Shown piece by piece: positions 52,748 to 61,471 of a stretch of 64,000 nucleotides of DNA. The position numbers and the translations under genes were made by a program. The notes beneath the pieces are model-generated. The model was not told the origin of the DNA, did not search any database, and saw only the letters and a list, made by a program, of their open reading frames with translations. Origin of the DNA: Bacteroidota bacterium. Lineage in GTDB: Bacteria; Bacteroidota; Bacteroidia; UKL13-3. How positions within the stretch are numbered: the stretch's first letter is position 1; each line of letters starts with the position of its first letter. Location of the stretch: NCBI GenBank assembly GCA_013298895.1, contig JAAFJM010000002.1:70427-134426 (forward strand), in the 5' to 3' direction.

Positions 52748-54643
52748 TTAGTATGCTCGGGCATTGCTGCCTTCGTAATAATTAATAAATGCTTTATTTA
52801 CTACTTTGGTTCCGCCTGGAGTTGGGTAATTTCCTGTAAAATACCAATCGCCACGATGGTTAGGGCAAGCTTGATGCAAGTTTTCAATGCTTTGGAAAAT
52901 AACATCTACCTCAGCAGTAATTTCATCAGGAGTAACAATTTTAGCTATTTGTGCCGAAATTTCGTCAGGAGTAAATAATGCATACAAATCTTTCAAATAG
53001 TTTTTCATTTCCTCTTTTGGCAGATTTTCTTGTGCTTTACATTTTCGGTAAACTTCGTTAATTTTAGCATCTAGTTTACGCTCTTTTACTAAAGCTATCA
53101 TGGCTTGAAAAGCCACAAAATCTTTTAACCTACTCATATCAATTCCATAACAATCAGGGTAACGAATTTGCGGAGCAGACGAAACAATCACTATTTTTTT
53201 AGGATGTAATCTATCTAAAATACGTAAAATAGACGTTTTTAAAGTAGTACCACGCACAATTGAATCGTCAATTACCACGAGGGTATCTTCATGGTTTTTT
53301 ACAATTCCGTATGTAACATCATACACATGAGCTACCATATCCTCGCGGTTGGTATCATCGGTAATAAATGTTCTTAACTTGGCATCTTTAACCGCTACAC
53401 GCTCTCTTCGCGGATGTAATTCTAAAATTTCTTTTAGTTTTTCATCGGTAATATTTGCGCCTAACTGTTTTATTTGTTCAATTTTATTGGTGTTTAATAA
53501 ATCGTTTATACCATCTACCATTCCATAAAACGAAACCGCAGCTGTATTAGGTATATAACTAAAAACTGTATTTTTAAAATCGTAATCTACAGTTTTCATT
53601 ATTTTGTCGGCTAGCAAATAACCAAGTTGTTTGCGCTCTTTGTAAATATCTCTATCATTTCCACGGCTAAAATAAATACGTTCAAACGAACATGCTTTAT
53701 TTTCGGCTTGTGGAATAATATTGGTTTCGGTTATGGTTCCATCTTTCTTAATAATTAAAGCATTACCACGACCTAATTCTTTTATTTCTCTAATCGGAAT
53801 ATTGAAACCTGTTTGAATAGCAGGACGCTCGCTAGTAACAACAGTAATTTCATCGTTACAATAATAAAAACAAGGACGAATTCCATTAGGATCGCGAACC
53901 ACAAAAGCATCACCATGTCCTAATAGACCAGCCATTACATAACCTCCATCAGCATCGCGCAATGAGCGTTTTAAAATATTTTCAATATTTAATTCCTTGG
54001 CTATTAAACTCGATATTTCCTGGTTGCTGTGTCCATCTAGCTTGTATTTGGTAAATAAACGTTGGTTTTCTTCGTCAATAAAATGGCCAAATTTTTCCAA
54101 CATAGTTACGGTATCAGCTCTTTCGCTTGGATGTTGCCCCAACTCAACCAAAACATTGAATAATTCATCCACATTGGTAAGGTTAAAATTTCCCGCTAGC
54201 ATTAAATTTCTACTCATCCAATTATTTTCTCTAATAAACGGGTGGCATAAATCAACACTATTGCCTCCATGTGTTCCGTAACGCAAATGACCAAGTAATA
54301 ACTCACCCATAAAAGGCACATTGGAGCGCATGTAATCAGGGTCGCGTAACTGTTCTTTGGTTCCTGATTTGCTAACTTTTTTATTTAATTTTTCAAAAAT
54401 TTCGGCAATGGCATTGCTTCCATTAGCGCGCTGACGATTGATATAAGTTTCGCCTGGCAAAGCGTTAATTTTAATGGTTCCCACTCCTGCGCCATCTTGG
54501 CCGCGGTTGTGTTGTTTTTCCATTAAAAGGTAAAGGCGTTTTAAACCGTATAACGCTGAACCATATTTTTCTTGGTAAAAACTCAGCGGTTTAAGTAGGC
54601 GAATAAGGGCTATTCCGCACTCGTGTTTGATTGAATCACTCAT
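52748..54643 (-). CDS. purF: Amidophosphoribosyltransferase (PurF family, Bacteroidota-type)
   Basis: 631 residues, longer than classical PurF (~500). It transfers amide nitrogen from Gln to PRPP, the first step of purine synthesis. The catalytic Cys is residue 9 (SIKHECGIAL), preceded by eight residues that must be removed. NRGQDGAG near 46 and HLRYGTHGG near 118 shape the glutaminase site. The PRPP site is VVIDDSIVRGTTL near 455-467. The extra length lies in the middle and the C-terminal extension (ENLHQACPNHRGDWYFTGNYP), which I recognise from Bacteroidota. Some of those genomes carry a second, shorter PurF, so it may be a paralogue. Single gene. Confidence 0.9.
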   Translation of the reverse strand: MSDSIKHECGIALIRLLKPLSFYQEKYGSALYGLKRLYLLMEKQHNRGQDGAGVGTIKINALPGETYINRQRANGSNAIAEIFEKLNKKVSKSGTKEQLRDPDYMRSNVPFMGELLLGHLRYGTHGGNSVDLCHPFIRENNWMSRNLMLAGNFNLTNVDELFNVLVELGQHPSERADTVTMLEKFGHFIDEENQRLFTKYKLDGHSNQEISSLIAKELNIENILKRSLRDADGGYVMAGLLGHGDAFVVRDPNGIRPCFYYCNDEITVVTSERPAIQTGFNIPIREIKELGRGNALIIKKDGTITETNIIPQAENKACSFERIYFSRGNDRDIYKERKQLGYLLADKIMKTVDYDFKNTVFSYIPNTAAVSFYGMVDGINDLLNTNKIEQIKQLGANITDEKLKEILELHPRRERVAVKDAKLRTFITDDTNREDMVAHVYDVTYGIVKNHEDTLVVIDDSIVRGTTLKTSILRILDRLHPKKIVIVSSAPQIRYPDCYGIDMSRLKDFVAFQAMIALVKERKLDAKINEVYRKCKAQENLPKEEMKNYLKDLYALFTPDEISAQIAKIVTPDEITAEVDVIFQSIENLHQACPNHRGDWYFTGNYPTPGGTKVVNKAFINYYEGSNARAY

Positions 54644-54722
54644 AAAAAGATAGGCAAAAGTACCACATTATTTTAAAATAATTTCCTATTTTATGTTTTA
54701 AAAAATTGAAAATTTGGAACAT

Positions 54723-54758
54723 AAAAAAACCGATAACTACATAGTTACCGGTTTTTTT
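54723..54758. terminator. Terminator after the OmpA-family gene
   Basis: ACCGATAACT and AGTTACCGGT (54729-54738 / 54742-54751, one A-C mismatch) with A7 before and T7 after. It works on both strands; the minus-strand OmpA gene ends 10 bases to its right and purF starts to its left. Confidence 0.85.
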
Positions 54759-54767
54759 ATGAATAAA

Positions 54768-56882
54768 TTATCTCCTTTGTGGGGGTTGGCTTCCTGGTCT
54801 TACTCTTTGGCCTGGAGCAGGTTTAACAGGATCTGCTGTTTTCGGTTTAGGAGGTGCTACATAGTTGATATCAATAACTTTTACAGTAGTCCTTCTGTTT
54901 TTTTGATGTTGGGCTTCCGAACATCTTTGACCTTCAATTCTTTCGTTTGGACCTTCACAATTACATTCAGGAACTGCAAGTGCATTTTCTCCATATCCTC
55001 TAGAAACTAAACGCATTGAGTCAACTCCATGGCGAATTAAATAACCAACACATGAATCAGCACGTCTTTGCGATAATTTGATATTGTATGAAGAATCAGC
55101 TCTACAATCTGTATGTGAACCCAATTCAAATTTTAACATTGGATATTTATTCATTACTAATACCAGCGAATCTAAAATCTCTGCCGAACGAGGTCTAATG
55201 TCAGCACTATCTAAGCCATAATAAATTCCTTCAACTGTGAATATATCTAAACTTAATGGCGTTAAAGATAAATCTTGTACTAAATCAGTTGAAACCTCAA
55301 GTCCTTTGGTTGTTGCTCCGTAAATCTTACTATCATAATGTAATGGCTTTGAACCATAAAAATCATAGTCTGTACCAGCTCTTAATGGAATTCTATACGA
55401 ACCAACTTCGTCAGTTTTTACTACCAACTTAATGGTATCATTGCTATTGGTAAATTGGATTGTTGTATTTTTCAGAATTGCACCATCTTTTGAACTTCTA
55501 GCCACACCACTCAAAGTAAATACCAATGGTGTTTTTGTAAATCTGTAAATGTCATCTCCACCTTTGCTGTTCAATCTGTTAGATGCAAAAAATCCACTTT
55601 CTTTATCTTTTGAGAAGATAATTGAAAAGTCATCTCCACCCGAGTTTATTGGTGCTTTCATGTTGATTGCATCACTCCAATCGGTACCTTGTCCTTTAGA
55701 ATAAAAAATATCTAATCCACCCATACCACATTTGCCATTTGAGGCAAAGTATAAGGTTCCATCTTCGTGTTGGAAAGGAAAACCTTCGTCACCATCAGTA
55801 TTAATTGCTGGACCTAAATTAACTGGATCGCCCCAAGCATTTCCTCTTTTGCTGTAACTAACGCTGTATAAATCTTTACTTAATTCTGCACCTTCAGGAT
55901 TTTCTGCACTAGTTACTGGCTTAGCAATACTGCCTGGCATATTACTTGAGAAATATAATGTAGTTCCGTCTTTACTTAAAAATGGTTGACCACAATCAAA
56001 TGAATCAGTACTAAAAGGAAGTGGCACTGGAACGCTCCACTCTGTTCCGCTCAATTTAGATTCGTAAATTCTACAATGTGCTCCCTTGCCATCATTTTTT
56101 TCACCATAATTACATTTAGTAAAATACATGGTGGTATATTTAGCATCAAAACAAACAGTACCATCGTTCCATTTTCCGTTCACATTTTTCTTGTCAACTA
56201 AAATGGGTGGGCTATAATTCTCAATAATTTCTTTATTCTTTTTGTTTAATTTCAATGTTGTTGTGTATACATCACAGTATCCATTATTAAACCAACCATA
56301 TTTGTCTTTACCACTTACACCAACTTCAAGTCTATCACTCGAAAACATTAATTGGTCTTTTCTAAAATACATTGGAGCAAAGTCACTAAATTTAGTATTT
56401 AATTTAGCTACATTCTCCACAACAAAACGTGTTTTTTCTGATTTCCATTTCTGTGCATTAATACTTCCACAATCTTCTAAGTCAATTTTAGGATCAGAAC
56501 CAACATCTTTTTTGTATTTATTAGCCTCAGTAATTGCTTCAACATATTTTTCTGAAAATTTCAAAGCTTGAATTTGGCGGTATTTTGCTTCAGAATTGGT
56601 TGGGTCTTGCTGAACAGATTTGGTGTACCAATTTTGAGCTACAAGCCAATTGTTTGATAATCTTGCACATTCTGCTGCATAAAAAGCTGCTTCTTTCTTA
56701 ATATCTTTGTTTTTAGTGGTACCATATACTTTTTGATAAATGGTTCCAGCTGCTGCATATTGTAGGTCTTTGAACTTTTTTCGAGCTTCGTTAATATCTC
56801 CTCCACCACTTTTACAAGCGAAGAATAAAGCAGATAATATTAATACAAATCCAGTTAATTTTATCATGTAATTTTGTTTCAT
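54768..56882 (-). CDS. OmpA-family lipoprotein with TPR, PD40 propeller and regulatory-like domain (PorE-like)
   Basis: 704 residues. Signal and lipobox (LFFACKS, Cys23). TPR-like helices about 30-150; WD40-like PD40 beta-propeller about 150-450 with repeated FSSDRL, YFTKC, YFSSNM, YFASNG and FFASNR blades; a carboxypeptidase-regulatory-like domain about 455-540; and the OmpA peptidoglycan-binding domain about 555-680 (ADIRPRSAEILDSLVLVM, GSHTDCRADSSYN, ISxRRADSC). A Cys-containing insert (CNCEGPN) and a Pro-rich tail follow. This order matches PorE of the T9SS, but similar OmpA/PD40 proteins exist without T9SS roles. Alternative start ATG 56867. Upstream palindrome at 56896-56921. Confidence 0.85.
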   Translation of the reverse strand: MKQNYMIKLTGFVLILSALFFACKSGGGDINEARKKFKDLQYAAAGTIYQKVYGTTKNKDIKKEAAFYAAECARLSNNWLVAQNWYTKSVQQDPTNSEAKYRQIQALKFSEKYVEAITEANKYKKDVGSDPKIDLEDCGSINAQKWKSEKTRFVVENVAKLNTKFSDFAPMYFRKDQLMFSSDRLEVGVSGKDKYGWFNNGYCDVYTTTLKLNKKNKEIIENYSPPILVDKKNVNGKWNDGTVCFDAKYTTMYFTKCNYGEKNDGKGAHCRIYESKLSGTEWSVPVPLPFSTDSFDCGQPFLSKDGTTLYFSSNMPGSIAKPVTSAENPEGAELSKDLYSVSYSKRGNAWGDPVNLGPAINTDGDEGFPFQHEDGTLYFASNGKCGMGGLDIFYSKGQGTDWSDAINMKAPINSGGDDFSIIFSKDKESGFFASNRLNSKGGDDIYRFTKTPLVFTLSGVARSSKDGAILKNTTIQFTNSNDTIKLVVKTDEVGSYRIPLRAGTDYDFYGSKPLHYDSKIYGATTKGLEVSTDLVQDLSLTPLSLDIFTVEGIYYGLDSADIRPRSAEILDSLVLVMNKYPMLKFELGSHTDCRADSSYNIKLSQRRADSCVGYLIRHGVDSMRLVSRGYGENALAVPECNCEGPNERIEGQRCSEAQHQKNRRTTVKVIDINYVAPPKPKTADPVKPAPGQRVRPGSQPPQRR

Positions 56883-56895
56883 GTGTAAATACTTT

Positions 56896-56921
56896 TTGCG
56901 TTTGATTTAGTACAAACGCAA
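56896..56921 (-). promoter_or_regulatory. 9-bp inverted repeat upstream of the OmpA-family gene
   Basis: TTGCGTTTG (56896-56904) and CAAACGCAA (56913-56921) are perfect inverted repeats with 8 bases between them, 14 bases ahead of the ATG. Could be an operator for a dimeric regulator or a leader hairpin. Nothing else in the window carries the same sequence that I noticed. Confidence 0.4.
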
Positions 56922-57008
56922 TTTTAATGTTTTTAGCGTATTAAACAATGTTTTTTTTTGCAACTTTTCTTTTTTTAATTATCTATAAATGAGTGCTTTT
57001 AAACAAAA

Positions 57009-57037
57009 CAGCCATTCAAATTAGTATTGAATGGCTG
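57009..57037 (-). terminator. Intrinsic terminator after glnN
   Basis: CAGCCATTCAA (57009-57019) and TTGAATGGCTG (57027-57037) form an 11-bp stem with 7-base loop; on the minus strand it is followed by TTTTGTTT. It lies 28 bases past the glutamine synthetase stop. Confidence 0.82.
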
Positions 57038-57064
57038 CTTTAAAATGCATAAAATGCAAAAAAA

Positions 57065-59254
57065 TTATTTAATAAATAGCATTTCTCTATACTTAGGTAA
57101 TTGCCATAAAGTATCATCTACCATAAACTCTAAAGCATCACTTGACGAGCGAACATGATCAAATAATGGTTTCACTTTGTGACATAATGCAACTGCTGCT
57201 TTATGTGTATTAGTAGCATGATGTGCTTTTTCGGTTTCTGTAATTATTTTTTCTACGTTATCGCTAATGGTTTTGATGTGTTTAGAAATAGTTTCGATTG
57301 TTTTTAACTGTGTTTCGTAGCTAGCTTTGCTCAGGCCTGCACCTTTTAACGCTTGTACGTTGGTAGCCAATTTGCTTTGGTATTCTACTGCTGCTGGAAT
57401 TACATGTGATGTAGCTAATTGAGATAATGTTTTTGCCTCAATGTCTATCTTTTTTACATATAATTCTTGCATAATTTCGTAACGAGCCTCTAATTCTATT
57501 TTGCTAAAAATATTATTTCTAGTAAATAAATCAGCCGATTGTTTAGAAACGTACGCATTCAATGCTTCTGGAGTAGTTTTTACGTTTGATAAACCACGTT
57601 TTTCAGCTTCTTTAACCCACTCATCACTGTAACCATTTCCTTCAAATAAAATATTTTTAGATGCTTTGTAGTAAGCTTTTAAAGTGCTTAAGATAGCTTC
57701 TTCTTTTTTCTTTCCTTTTTTAATTAAAGCATCTACTTCAGTTTTAAATTTGTTTAATTGGTCTGCCATAACTGTGTTTAACACAATCATTGCATTAGCA
57801 CAATTAGCACTTGAACCAACCGCTCTAAATTCAAATTTATTTCCTGTAAAGGCAAATGGCGAAGTACGGTTTCTATCGGTATTATCTAATAAAATATCCG
57901 GTATTTTGATAACATTAATAGCTTGTTTTGATTTGGTATTAACCTTAGTACTCGATTTATCGTTTAAAATTGAATCTAACACGTTGGTCATTTGGCTACC
58001 AATAAAAATACTCATAATTGCTGGTGGAGCTTCGTTTGCACCTAAGCGGTGGTCGTTACTTGCAGTAGCAATTGATGCACGTAATAAATCAGCATTATCG
58101 CTTACACCTTTAATTACGTTAACAAAAAAAGTAAGGAATTGTAAGTTAGTTTCTGGGTTTTTGGTAGGAGCTAATAAATTTACACCTGTATTGGTAATTA
58201 AACTCCAATTATTGTGTTTTCCGCTTCCGTTAACACCTGCAAATGGTTTTTCATGTAATAAAACTTTTAAACCATGGCGTTGACTCACTTTTTCCATTAA
58301 ATCCATTAACAATTGGTTATGGTCAACTGCTAAATTTGCTTCTTCAAAATTTGGTGCACACTCAAACTGGCCTGGCGCTACCTCGTTATGACGGGTTTTT
58401 AATGGGATTCCTAATTTGTATGCTTCAGTTTCGTAATCTACCATAAAATCGTGGATTCTTGGAGGAATTGAACCAAAGTAATGATCTTCTAATTGCTGTC
58501 CTTTTTCAGGAGCATGGCCTAATAAAGTACGGCCAGTTAACATTAAATCAGGACGAGCATAAAACATAGCTTCGTCAATTAAAAAATATTCTTGCTCAAT
58601 ACCTAAACTAACTGATGATTTAGTAACGTTATTATCAAAGTAATCAGCACAAACACTCACAACTGATTTTTCAACTGCGTGTAATGCTTTTAATAAAGGT
58701 GCTTTAAAATCTAAAGCTTCGCCTGTGTATGAAACAAAAATGGTAGGAATACATAAAGTTTTACCATTATTTTCTTCCATAATAAATGCTGGCGATGAAG
58801 GGTCCCAAGCGGTGTAGCCACGCGCTTCAAAAGTATTTCTAATACCTCCGTTCGGAAAACTACTTGCATCTGGTTCTTGCTGAACTAAAGCACCTCCCGA
58901 AAACTTTTCCATAGCACGACCATCTTCGGTTGGTTCAAAAAAGGAATCATGTTTTTCGGCTGTAGCACCAGTTAATGGCTGAAACCAATGTGTATAATGC
59001 GTTACTCCACGGCTCATTGCCCAGTTTTTCATTCCTGAAGCGACTGCATCAGCATGGCTGCGGTCAATTTTTTCACCCATTTTTACAGCTCTTGAAACTG
59101 CTTCGTAAGCTTCTTTGCTTAAAAAGTTTTTCATGGCACTGTCGTTAAATACATTGCTGTTGTAAAAATCTGATACTTTTTCAGATGGGGCTTTGGTAAG
59201 AACTGGATTTCTGCTGAGGGCAGTTTTTAAAGCATTGAAACGTAAAGTTGGCAT
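57065..59254 (-). CDS. glnN: Type III glutamine synthetase GlnN
   Basis: 729 residues, the large GSIII form typical of Bacteroidota and some cyanobacteria; it makes glutamine from glutamate, ammonia and ATP. GSIII motifs: THYTHWFQPLTG near 80, EDGRAMEKFSGGALVQ near 110-125, SLGIEQEYFLIDE near 218, GSGKHNNWSL near 345, and ASNDHRLGANEAPPAI near 405. The C-terminal alpha-helical part (about 560-729) is complete. Single gene with own terminator. Upstream of the start are 128 AT-rich bases with no clear regulatory site. Confidence 0.98.
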   Translation of the reverse strand: MPTLRFNALKTALSRNPVLTKAPSEKVSDFYNSNVFNDSAMKNFLSKEAYEAVSRAVKMGEKIDRSHADAVASGMKNWAMSRGVTHYTHWFQPLTGATAEKHDSFFEPTEDGRAMEKFSGGALVQQEPDASSFPNGGIRNTFEARGYTAWDPSSPAFIMEENNGKTLCIPTIFVSYTGEALDFKAPLLKALHAVEKSVVSVCADYFDNNVTKSSVSLGIEQEYFLIDEAMFYARPDLMLTGRTLLGHAPEKGQQLEDHYFGSIPPRIHDFMVDYETEAYKLGIPLKTRHNEVAPGQFECAPNFEEANLAVDHNQLLMDLMEKVSQRHGLKVLLHEKPFAGVNGSGKHNNWSLITNTGVNLLAPTKNPETNLQFLTFFVNVIKGVSDNADLLRASIATASNDHRLGANEAPPAIMSIFIGSQMTNVLDSILNDKSSTKVNTKSKQAINVIKIPDILLDNTDRNRTSPFAFTGNKFEFRAVGSSANCANAMIVLNTVMADQLNKFKTEVDALIKKGKKKEEAILSTLKAYYKASKNILFEGNGYSDEWVKEAEKRGLSNVKTTPEALNAYVSKQSADLFTRNNIFSKIELEARYEIMQELYVKKIDIEAKTLSQLATSHVIPAAVEYQSKLATNVQALKGAGLSKASYETQLKTIETISKHIKTISDNVEKIITETEKAHHATNTHKAAVALCHKVKPLFDHVRSSSDALEFMVDDTLWQLPKYREMLFIK

Positions 59255-59382
59255 ATTTTATGTTTGATTTTTGCGGTAAAAATAATGCTTAACAAAATAT
59301 TAGCCTATTTATTTTTAATTAATGTTGCACATTTTTTCAAGACGTATTGAAGATACCTTTATAATATAGGTTTTCGAGCTAA

Positions 59383-60084
59383 TTATTTTTTAGGTCCTTT
59401 TGGTTGCAATGGTCTAATTTCAAGATTTACTGTATGAAAATTGTCTGGCATTTGCAATGCGAAGATTAAATTAGCCGCCACATCTTCGGGCATTAACATA
59501 TAATCGTGAGGTTTTACGCCCGGACTATTTCTGAAAAAATCGGTTTTTACTGCGCCCGGATATATACAAGTAACTTTTATTTTGAAATCGCGTACTTCGC
59601 GAAAAAGCGACTCGCTAAAACCTTTTACAGCCCATTTACTAGCCGAATAACCAACTACTTGTGCCATTCCTTCTAAAGCGGCTGTTGAAGCAATATTGAT
59701 AATATGTCCACCTTCATTTAGTTTCATTTTTGGCAAAGCCATTTTGCAACAATAAAAAATACCATTTAAGTTGGTTTCTTGCATTTCATGAAATTGTTCA
59801 ATAGGCATATCTTCCAAAAAACCAAAATAACCTAATCCTGCATTATTTATCAGAATATCAATGGTTTGGTTGGTTTTTGTAAATATTAGATTGAAAGAAC
59901 TTTGAACTGAATCGAAACTGCGCACATCGCAATTGATAAAAGTGTAATTTGAATTTGAAATATCGTTATTATTTCGACCTAAGCCAAATACAGTTGCACC
60001 ATTTGCTAATAATTGTTCGCAAACAGCTTTGCCAATTCCTTTACTAACACCAGTAACAACGGCTATTTTGTTTTGTAAATTCAT
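59383..60084 (-). CDS. SDR-family short-chain dehydrogenase/reductase
   Basis: 233 residues. TGVSKGIGKAVCEQLL dinucleotide motif (12-27), NNAG near 83, catalytic Ser in IASTAALEG, Tyr-x-x-x-Lys in YSASKWAVKG near 145-153. The basic Arg in GLGRN favours NADPH. Ends YPGAVKTDFF and PLQPKGPKK. Substrate unknown. Cytoplasmic. Located 109 bases from the DUF486 gene; the spacer is low-complexity AT-rich with no signals. Confidence 0.92.
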   Translation of the reverse strand: MNLQNKIAVVTGVSKGIGKAVCEQLLANGATVFGLGRNNNDISNSNYTFINCDVRSFDSVQSSFNLIFTKTNQTIDILINNAGLGYFGFLEDMPIEQFHEMQETNLNGIFYCCKMALPKMKLNEGGHIINIASTAALEGMAQVVGYSASKWAVKGFSESLFREVRDFKIKVTCIYPGAVKTDFFRNSPGVKPHDYMLMPEDVAANLIFALQMPDNFHTVNLEIRPLQPKGPKK

Positions 60085-60193
60085 ATAACTAATTTAAAGA
60101 TTTTTGATTTGAAGATTTAGAGATTACAAAGCTACAAGATTATAACTATAATTTTTTAAAGGCCAGAAGCTAGCTGCCAGCTGCTTTAAAAAA

Positions 60194-60565
60194 CTACCAC
60201 TTTTTAAAAACCACAAAAACAGCTAATACTATTAAAGCAAAGCCAAGTAAGTGATTCCAAGCTAATTTATCTGATTTAAAAACAAAATAGTTGATTAAAA
60301 CAAAAACAGTAAACGAAATCACCTCTTGAATGGTTTTTAGTTCAAACATATTAAATGGGCCTCCATTTTTTTCGTAACCAATTTTATTGGCAGGAACCAT
60401 TAAGGCATATTCTGCCAAAGCTATCAACCAACTAATTAATATAACACCAATCAATCCAGTATTTTTTAGCCATTCTATTTTGCTAAATTGTAAATGACCA
60501 TACCAAGCAAAGGTCATAAAGGTATTTGAAAGTGTTAAGAGTAAGATGGTGTAAAATTCTTTCAT
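60194..60565 (-). CDS. DMT family protein (DUF486)
   Basis: 123 residues, four membrane helices; FAWYGHLQFSKIEWLK near the first loop, ALAEYALMVPANKIGYEKNGGPFNMFELKTIQEVI in the middle, and WNHLLGFALIVLAVFVVFKKW at the end, all typical of DUF486 small multidrug-resistance-like proteins. Substrate not known. Single gene. Confidence 0.9.
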   Translation of the reverse strand: MKEFYTILLLTLSNTFMTFAWYGHLQFSKIEWLKNTGLIGVILISWLIALAEYALMVPANKIGYEKNGGPFNMFELKTIQEVISFTVFVLINYFVFKSDKLAWNHLLGFALIVLAVFVVFKKW

Positions 60566-60692
60566 TGTATTTTTTGTTTACGAGCAAAAGAACAGAAAGT
60601 TTTATCAATTTTACAGTTAATCTATTAAAAGTTATCGTTTTATTAAATGAAATATCTGATACATTGTTTACTTTTGTTAAAAACAATTAGAA

Positions 60693-60893
60693 ATGGAAAA
60701 TGCATTAAATGAAAAAACCAATCGAATTATCATTTCCACTTTAGAAGAACAAGAGGATAGTATGAGGGCATATTGGGCAAGTATTTCACCTATTCAAAGG
60801 CTTATTCATTTACATGAAATGATTGTGCAAACTTATGATTTGAAGAACTATAAACCTGTTTTTTCAAATAGAATTAATTGTAAATATTTATGA
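60693..60893 (+). CDS. Small protein coupled to a nucleotidyltransferase
   Basis: 66 residues: ENALNEKTNRIIISTLEEQE then AYWASISPIQRLIHLHEMI. No family recognised with confidence, but small proteins of this type accompany nucleotidyltransferase genes in Bacteroidota. Its TGA overlaps the ATG of the next gene (ATGA at 60890-60893), which implies translational coupling and a paired role, as in toxin-antitoxin-like modules. Confidence 0.6.
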   Translation: MENALNEKTNRIIISTLEEQEDSMRAYWASISPIQRLIHLHEMIVQTYDLKNYKPVFSNRINCKYL

Positions 60894-61359
60894 ATATTTT
60901 ATTAGATAAGCATCTTTTATTAATCCAAAATCTAATAAAGGGCGATGTTTCTTTTATATTGATGGTGGCTATGCAGTAAATTTTCATGGTTACAACCGAA
61001 CGACTGGTGATATGGATTTATGGGTGAAACCCGCTAACGAAAATAGAGATAAGATGATAAAAGTGCTGATTGAGATGGGATTCAATAAGGATGATTTGAA
61101 CACCATAGGTAAAATGGATTTTACTAATGCATTGGCTTTTAATTTTTGGGAAGTTCCCTACAAAGTTGATGTGTTAACAAAAGTGGCAGGTGTTGATTAT
61201 GAAACAGCTGATAAAGAAAAAGTAATTGCTGAAATTGAAAATATAAAAATACCTTTTATTCATATAAATCATTTGGTGTTATCTAAAATTGGAAATAATA
61301 GAACCAAAGATAAGTTGGATGTAGAAGAACTTCAGAAAATACAGTCCTTTAAAAAATAA
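60890..61359 (+). pseudogene. Nucleotidyltransferase (MNT/DUF6036-like) with a frameshift
   Basis: ATG 60890 opens a frame reading MNILLDKHLLLIQNLIKGDV and stops after 29 residues at TAA. The catalytic part follows in the -1 frame from about 60961: GGYAVNFHGYNRTTGDMDLW with the GG and DxD motifs, then to 61359 with IPFIHINHLVLSKI and a KDKLDVEELQKI end. Joined, they would give a normal protein of ~155 residues. One missing base near 60959-60963 explains it. Expected to be inactive unless the base call is wrong. No canonical slippery heptamer is there, so programmed frameshifting is unlikely. Confidence 0.75.
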
Positions 61360-61471
61360 TATTTAGCCTCCTCCAATAAATTTTAGTTATTATTGCAGGC
61401 TTAAAAAATTTACTTTAAGCTTATTACTAGCTATTTATAGGAGTTAGTAGTTATTTAAAAACATTAAAATT

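Noticed and set aside
60953-60965. Programmed -1 frameshift in the nucleotidyltransferase gene
   Set aside because: No canonical slippery heptamer in the right phase and no clear stimulatory hairpin; a one-base deletion is simpler.
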